The notes beneath the pieces are model-generated. The model did no database searches and was not told where the DNA came from. It worked only from the letters and a program-made list of their open reading frames with translations. A stretch of 12,500 nt of DNA from Chrysomallon squamiferum (lineage: Eukaryota; Mollusca; Gastropoda; Neomphalida; Peltospiridae), in the NCBI GenBank assembly GCA_012295275.1, contig CM022674.1, positions 1,185,677 through 1,198,176 of the forward strand, read 5' to 3'. The translations under genes were made by a program, and so were the position numbers. Positions 7,846-12,500 of this stretch are shown here, one piece after another. The stretch's first letter is position 1; the number at the start of each line of letters is the position of its first letter.

Positions 7846-8425
7846 TGTCACCTCGAATGAAAAATTTAAAACTTTTGTGTCAAATGGTTTAGCAAAACAG
7901 ATTAAATTACGTTGGTTAGAGATATTGTGTTACGTGAATACTGAATTGCTGTAGTAACCCATCTTCCTGATGCAGTCTAGGTCAATTTTATTTAACTGCT
8001 CGAGTCAGTATTTATGTAAAATGACTTCAGCAAGTCTAGCTTTTGGAGTTTTCGAGTCCAAATTAACCTTTGTTGATACCACAAGTAATAACAGAATTTA
8101 ATTAAAATGTTATTTTCTAAGTGAAATAAAAGAGTTCGAACACAAGACAGATAACTCTGATTTTTATTTATGGACATATTTCGTTGCTACCATTTTGTCA
8201 GTAGAAGAAACCTTTGTTTGTTTCCTGAGGATGGAATGGTGGGGGACTGGGGGGGGTGTTTAAGAATAGAGGATGGAGAGTGAGATATGAAGGCAAAGCA
8301 GAGTTGTAGAAAGTGCAAAGCCATAATCTTGGGCTACGCTTTTATAGACACTTCTTTAGATTTCAAAAAATGTATTCGTATATTTGCATTAAACTCTCTC
8401 TGTCGCTCTCTCTGTTGTTCACTCT

Positions 8426-8440
8426 ACTATCTATGTAATT

Positions 8441-8533
<93 letters not shown>

Positions 8534-8545
8534 CTATCTATGTAA
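8426..8545 (+). repeat. (CT)n microsatellite with a flanking direct repeat
   Basis: Uninterrupted CT runs from 8455 to 8530, about 38 copies. The same 13 bases, ACTATCTATGTAA, stand before it (8426-8438) and after it (8533-8545), and the similarity extends a few bases further on each side. This suggests the tract grew together with a local duplication about 107 bp long. It is the reverse complement of the (AG)50 tract in the previous intron. Confidence 0.95.
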
Positions 8546-9000
8546 ATAATTATCTTTCTGTCTTCCTCTCTCTTTCTGTGTCTATCTGCCTCTGTGTATC
8601 TAACTGTTGATCTATCAATCTATCCCTCTCGCTAGAAAACTAAATGAATCTTTGAAATACAATTAGATTTAAACTGCACTTTTTACAAAGCACCATGCAC
8701 AGAACTTTCACGTTGAACTTCTCACCCTCCACTGTGTGCATTTAAAAAAAAGCTTTGTGTGTTTCAGTTTTATTTGAATAATTCCAAATTTCAAAAATCC
8801 ATCAGATTTGTACACATTTTATCAATCTTGTAAATTAAATCTAACAATTTTTTCCACATTTATAATAATTATTTAATATATTGGTAAATTATTAAAACGT
8901 TTTCTCTATTGCATTATATTAATATAAGTAAATGGTAAAAATTTAAAGAACACTTTTATCATCATAAATTATTTTATTTTTATATTTATTGCCAAGGAAC

Positions 9001-9037
9001 AAATTAATTAATAAATTAATTAATTTATTTATTTATT

Positions 9038-9097
<60 letters not shown>

Positions 9098-9122
9098 TTA
9101 AATAAATATATAAATAAATAAA
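9001..9122. repeat. (AAT)n with flanking ATTT/AAAT inverted repeats
   Basis: (AAT)~18 at 9041-9093 sits between ATTTATTTATTTAT on its left and ATAAATAAATAAAT on its right, which are reverse complements. The block could therefore fold into a stem with an AAT-rich loop, about 120 bases upstream of the last exon. Confidence 0.88.
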
Positions 9123-9243
9123 TGATTTTCCCAGTATTTAAATTTCCAAGCAGTTAGAGTTATCTCTAATAAAACAGAGTTATCTACCCTTACATCATAT
9201 CCCGTGTTTTGCACGCTTAACATAGATGCTTTCTCCTTGCCAG

Positions 9244-9446
9244 GATTTTCCATCTATTTTCTCTACGGCATCAGACACAGCGCCCTAAACACCAACTGTG
9301 TATACACTCCTGCTTCCTCCATCGTTTACCACACCAGTGACGACGACGACAACGAAGAAGAACAAGAACTGTGGATTATGGAGCCGTCCCTGAAACCCGC
9401 AGCAAAACACTTAGGAGAAGATAATCCTGGACTGAAGAATGACTGA
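9244..9446 (+). CDS. Cationic amino acid transporter (SLC7A1-4-like), final coding exon E with stop
   Basis: The exon follows CTCCTTGCCAG. Its first two bases complete Gly183, then 66 codons (residues 184-249) run to TGA at 9444-9446. It begins with FSIYFLYGIRHSALN; the YGIRHS motif closes the last membrane helix in CATs. The rest is a cytoplasmic tail of about 50 residues, little conserved in the family. It contains SDDDDNEEEQE, encoded by GAC and GAA triplet runs, and ends in NPGLKND. Acidic stretches also occur in the tails of other CATs, but their position here may reflect triplet-repeat slippage as much as function. This exon fixes the 3' end of the coding sequence. No frameshift or premature stop was seen in any of the five exons. 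Confidence 0.95.
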
Positions 9447-9649
9447 TCTTTCATTTATAAGCTTTTAGTTAGTTGTAAGGCACAAAGCCAACTGTGTTCC
9501 ATATGCGCTAGGATGTTAGGATCGAGACCCTGTGTGTTAATCTTTCGTACCAGCCAAGTTTGATAGTTTTTTTACAGTTGTGTTACTAGCTTAAATTGAA
9601 AACAGTATTGCATAGTGGTGTGTGCATGTTTGTTTAAAAATACACACTG
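9447..9649 (+). other. Probable proximal 3' UTR of the transporter
   Basis: About 200 bases of ordinary sequence follow the stop, leading to an A17 run. No canonical AATAAA hexamer lies here. AATACA at about 9637 is a weak variant, so the true poly(A) site cannot be placed. The next canonical AATAAA on this strand that I noticed is past 11240. Confidence 0.5.
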
Positions 9650-9666
9650 AAAAAAAAAAAAAAAAA
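9650..9666 (+). repeat. A17 homopolymer
   Basis: Seventeen adenines about 200 bases past the stop codon. It could be the tail of a decayed retroposon or a plain homopolymer. It could also cause internal oligo-dT priming and mislead 3'-end mapping. Confidence 0.9.
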
Positions 9667-10137
9667 TAGAGTGAAATATAGATCGTTAAAATGGTAATTA
9701 ATCTTGAACTATAATCGGACTGGTACTAAACATTAACAACGGGAAGCTCGATCCAAAAACCTGTACGCTCATATAATTACTCATTATCCATCGCTGTTCT
9801 GTAGCACTTCTAACAGTCCTACAAGACAATTTCTTTTTCTATCATTTTTCTTAGTGAAGAGAACTAGTAAACAATATATATATATATATATATATAGTTC
9901 ATACCTATAATGCCGTGGTTTTCTACATATCTATTAATTAAATTTATTCTCTTTGTTAAACGTCCATCATGAAGGGTGATAATGATGTGATAATTATAGG
10001 TGCACAAAACCCCACCCTAAACCACACCCTGTAACCACCACAAGACTCATGTTCGGAACTACTTATCAATTTAAAATCTTAGACTTAGAATGTACTGTTA
10101 AGGAGTAGGCATCAAAGAAATGATTTTAAAAATCATC
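9667..10137. other. Intergenic spacer, nothing recognised
   Basis: AT-rich sequence with an (AT)n run at 9874-9896 and a C-rich patch at about 10010-10042 carrying CCCCACCC, AACCACACCC and AACCACC. These resemble KLF (CACCC) and RUNX (AACCACA) binding motifs, but isolated matches of this length are common. No coding frame is supported. Confidence 0.6.
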
Positions 10138-10186
10138 TGATTGGTTAGTTACATGTACCTTTATTGACGTCAGATGTATGACGTCA
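10138..10186. promoter_or_regulatory. Candidate enhancer/promoter block: inverted CCAAT box plus two CREs
   Basis: CTGATTGGTTA contains ATTGG (10140-10144), an inverted CCAAT box of NF-Y type. It is followed by two perfect palindromic cAMP-response elements, TGACGTCA, at 10165-10172 and 10179-10186, with starts 14 bp apart. CRE/CCAAT clusters are typical of promoters bound by CREB/ATF and NF-Y. The palindromes give no direction. No clear TATA box, initiator or first exon is recognised beside it, and its target gene is unknown. Confidence 0.4.
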
Positions 10187-10603
10187 GAATGGAGAATCTG
10201 ACATCTTTCTCGACTTTCGCACTAAGAAGCACGTGCAACCGAATACTTCCTTCTGCAAAGCACTGAAACACCGCGCATTTAATTCCATGGAATTAGTTCG
10301 AAAGTTGACGCCAAATCGATTAACAAGGCTTGAACGTTTTAGCTGAAAAGTCTTAGATCCTGTCGTTCGTTTGAAATCCGAGTTAGCAAACAAGGCTATT
10401 TTACTTTTATTTTGGTTAGAGTATTCAGTATTTCCCTTTAATGGGTTATTATTCTCAGTACGTATTTTTACGTTATAACATTGGTGCAGCAAGTTTTCTG
10501 TTATATTCAATAATACCGTGTTTTACGTGTGTGTTTGTTGTTGTACGTGATTTTGCGTGTATATATACTTCTATATAAGTATGTATATATGCATATGTGT
10601 GCA
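10187..10603. other. CpG-containing spacer, no supported gene
   Basis: Sequence downstream of the CRE pair with more CpG than the introns and an E-box (CACGTG) at about 10230. A 25-codon frame starts at an ATG at 10189 in good Kozak context (A at -3, G at +4). A reverse-strand open stretch at 10184-10510 lacks a proper ATG start. Neither resembles a known protein. Confidence 0.5.
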
Positions 10604-10621
10604 TTATATATATATATATAT
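10604..10621 (+). repeat. (TA)n microsatellite
   Basis: About nine TA copies within a wider ATGTATAT-rich patch (about 10557-10625). Confidence 0.85.
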
Positions 10622-10683
10622 CTATACATGGACGTAACTGTACTGAAGCAAATGACGCAAAAGCCTCATACCGAAATTTTAGA

Positions 10684-10707
10684 TTTTTTTTTTTTTTTTT
10701 TTTTTTT
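10684..10707 (+). repeat. T24 homopolymer
   Basis: Twenty-four thymines followed by AATG. It could be the A-tail of a reverse-strand retroposon, but no body or target-site duplication was recognised. Confidence 0.92.
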
Positions 10708-11300
10708 AATGTACAAAGATTTTATTTAAAAAAATATAAAATATAAATCTCTAATCCGATGGAAACCGTATCCACTGAATGAATTCGTTTATGTCTACGG
10801 TTACCGTTTGAAGTCTACCGACATCATTGCAGTGAAATACATAACTGACTTCAAAGGCGTCAGTTTTTGCCTCATTTCAAAAAGAGTTTAGTTACGGCCA
10901 TTGTATATATATGATTCAGAAATAGAGAAAAAACAACTTACAATACAGTCATGTTTTTTGTTTATTGTAAAGTTAATAAGTTTTTTAACTAATGTTATAT
11001 TACATACATATCAGAGCATATCCATGATTCAAACAGAAAAAACTTATATATAATCATAATTTGTTTATTTCTTGAAAAGTTGATTATTCTTTTTTTACAT
11101 ATAATGATTGCATCTTAATATTATGCTTTATTTTTTGTTTTTTTTTGTTTTTTATTGTGCCTTTTATTTATTTATTTCGTGTAAGTGCATGCATTTATAA
11201 CTGTTTTCGATAAATTCTAATCATCATCATCATCATTAATCACAGAAATAAAACGTAGTTTAATTTAGATTAGACTGATTCTAAATCGGTCACGTTATTT
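10708..11300. other. AT-rich intergenic spacer
   Basis: AT-rich sequence with poly-T stretches, including T runs split by single G at about 11133-11150, and a (ATC)n run at about 11219-11236. No gene, RNA or element is recognised. Confidence 0.6.
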
Positions 11301-11308
11301 TAATTCAG

Positions 11309-11407
11309 GATACACCGATATTGATATGTGGGAGGAGGCACTGATTCGCAAATCGATCGGGGTTAATTTCAGTTCGGGCAGTTCCGATGTTGACTTGGGA
11401 CGCCCTG
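11309..11407 (+). CDS. Candidate exon of an unidentified transcript (speculative)
   Basis: This 99-base segment is bounded by an acceptor-like TTTTAATTCAG, with CTGAT 30 or so bases upstream as a possible branch site, and by a donor-like CTG/GTATGT. In the frame that starts after two bases it is open for 32 codons, reading YTDIDMWEEALIRKS, then IGVNFSSGSSDVDLGRP, and leaves one base, so both ends are phase 1. Without the donor the frame stops three codons later at 11412-11414, so it could also be a terminal exon. It is GC- and CpG-richer than its surroundings. I do not recognise the peptide. Chance acceptor-donor pairs of this length are common, so confidence is low. Confidence 0.25.
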
Positions 11408-11770
11408 GTATGTAATCTGAGCAGCTTGGCTGCAGTTTATGAGGTTGACTTCGACACGAGCCACATGGCTTGTAAAACAACGTTTGCTCGAAACTTCCTA
11501 GGACGAAATAAACCGAAACTCAGTTAATTATAGAAAATAAACCAGACCTCGATGAACGAGACTAATACGTCATCAATGACGGTAAACAAAATATCTGTTC
11601 TAAATTCAGAAATATTGAAGTAAACGAATTAGTTTTAATGTTCTTGGCTGTTGCAGTTAGGTTGTTTTTTTTTGTTTTTTTTTCCCCAAAATCTTCACGC
11701 GACTGAGCTATACATTATATGATGGTGCTAAATAAATTGTATGGAAAATAATATTTTTATATATTCTACT
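11408..11770. other. GC-richer island tail and spacer
   Basis: Up to 11527 the sequence stays comparatively GC-rich. An ATG frame of 46 codons (11387-11527) overlaps the candidate exon in another frame, and the reverse strand is also open through 11295-11480 without an ATG. A 6-bp-arm palindrome, CGTCAT-CA-ATGACG, lies at 11568-11581. From there on the sequence is ordinary AT-rich DNA. Confidence 0.45.
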
Positions 11771-11773
11771 GGT

Positions 11774-12130
11774 TATGAGTCTTTATTATCACAAATGAAT
11801 CTGTAACTGAATGAAGACATCACTTTATGTGCGAAATTGGTATATCTATACTCTACCAAATTTTATATATGTGTATGTTTGTCTATATATATATATTGTT
11901 AGAAAAGTTTTGTATCTGTAATAAATAACTATCGTTGTACTTTATTATCAAAAATTAATCTGTAACTCAATGAATACGTCACTTAATCTTTATAATTAGG
12001 AAAGGTTGGATTTCACTAACACATATATTAATCTGCTTATTATTATTTATTATTAACAAAGACCGGATTTGTGTTAACATTAATACGTTCATCATACTTT
12101 ATAATCAGCAAAGATTTGTCATCACGAAAA
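11774..12130. repeat. Decayed dispersed repeat, three or so copies
   Basis: TTTATTATCACAAATGAATC at 11781-11800 and its continuation (CTGTAACTGAATGAAGACATC) match TTTATTATCAAAAATTAATC at 11941-11960 with CTGTAACTCAATGAATACGTC. A third, weaker copy around 12080-12128 shares ATACGT, CTTTATAAT and AAAG-rich blocks with the second. Spacing is about 160 and 110 bases. This points to an old local duplication rather than an active element. Confidence 0.6.
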
Positions 12131-12500
12131 AAACAAAAAAACCCACTCTAACAATCAGACGGACGATTACGAAATTAATTTATTCTGTTCCTTCACGCTT
12201 CAATGATAACACTGGTCAGGCCGAGAGCGTTTGAAGAATTAATCAAACGTACGCAAGTGACCGCTGTGACGTTTCAGTGGACTTCGAGCACCGAGGCCTG
12301 CGATTAACCGATATATTTAAGCCACTTTTAGGTCAGTTATTTTACAAAACGAGGTCGTTTTCACAAGGGTCTAATGAAAGATGAAAATGTCCTCGATTTA
12401 ACAGGAACGATGTAACTGTACCTGCCATCAAAAACGTATCTTAGGAATCAAATACAGACGCGAACCTTAGTGCGTTGTACACAGAACCCCGCGGTTGTCA
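12131..12500. other. Unassigned sequence at the window's 3' edge
   Basis: Less AT-rich sequence with many CpGs. Short frames only, all under 60 codons, with no recognisable protein, RNA or repeat. It could be the start of another locus. Confidence 0.5.

Larger units (their letters stand above)
7459..9243 (+). other. Intron D-E (1785 nt)
   Basis: The intron runs from GTGAGT to CTTGCCAG. Ordinary sequence at 7459-7680 contains two short inverted repeats. A TTTA/TTTG-rich tract follows (about 7680-7845). Ordinary AT-rich sequence at about 7855-8400 includes a G-rich patch at 8238-8256. A (CT)n tract (8455-8530) comes next, then AT-rich sequence (8540-9000) and an AAT/ATTT region (9001-9122). 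Short open frames in the T-rich part are hydrophobic only because TTT and TTA codons dominate. No exon or transposon gene is recognised. Confidence 0.85.

Noticed and set aside
7607-7860. Hydrophobic short open frames over the T-rich tract in intron D-E
   Set aside because: Runs of TTT, TTA and TAT codons in a tetranucleotide repeat produce Phe/Leu/Tyr-rich strings. Two frames are open together and neither has splice or family support.
9519-9529. tRNA-like B-box (GGATCGAGACC) suggesting a tRNA-derived SINE ending in A17
   Set aside because: No matching A-box at the right distance, no recognisable SINE body and no target-site duplication beside the A17 run were found.
10005-10042. Telomere-like CCCTAA fragment
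   Set aside because: Only one CCCTAA occurs within a loosely C-rich patch, so there is no tandem telomeric repeat.
10184-10510. 108-codon reverse-strand open frame
   Set aside because: It starts at a non-ATG codon, its composition looks like translated noncoding DNA, no domain is recognised, and it ends over the CRE pair.
11295-11480. 61-codon reverse-strand open frame
   Set aside because: It starts at TTG and lies antisense to two other open frames in a GC-richer patch. Openness on both strands is a composition effect unless transcripts say otherwise.

Overview
Organism. The window is nuclear DNA from an animal: a gene split by canonical GT-AG introns, AT-rich spacers and an unusually high load of microsatellites. 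The mix of long (AG)n, (CT)n, (CTGT)n, (ATCT)n, (GTAT)n and (ATT)n tracts in roomy introns resembles molluscan, particularly cephalopod, genomes. That placement is an inference of modest confidence; no diagnostic lineage repeat was recognised. Gene. Positions 1-9446 carry the last five coding exons, on the + strand, of one cationic amino acid transporter of the SLC7A1-4 (CAT) type: 323-425, 911-1080, 6443-6609, 7350-7458 and 9244-9446 (stop at 9444-9446). All four joins keep phase (2, 1, 0 and 1 leftover bases) and give 249 residues plus one split first codon. They cover the [12 protein letters not shown] motif, about five membrane segments, the conserved VPLLPILP and YGIRHS blocks and an acidic cytoplasmic tail. 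The 5' part of the gene lies upstream of this window. Introns. An 18-bp minisatellite (8-213) lies upstream of the first exon. The 485-nt intron carries (CTGT/ATCT/GTAT)n. The 5362-nt intron (1081-6442) is about 91 percent a single complex tandem array (about 1199-6087), made from 11-bp modules combined into 24-, 26- and 28-bp units with internal copies about 1.3 kb apart. That array contains no AG and no CG dinucleotide. The 740-nt intron carries (TTG)n, (ATT)n and (AG)50. The 1785-nt intron carries (CT)38 and (AAT)n. The last two introns therefore hold complementary tracts on either side of exon 7350-7458. Downstream. After the stop there are about 3 kb with no firm gene: a likely 3' UTR with an A17 run, a block holding an inverted CCAAT box and two perfect CREs (10138-10186), a GC/CpG-richer island with overlapping open frames (about 11305-11527) containing one candidate exon, and a decayed dispersed repeat (about 11774-12130). 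The strongest points for follow-up are the AG-free intronic array and the complementary simple repeats around one exon.
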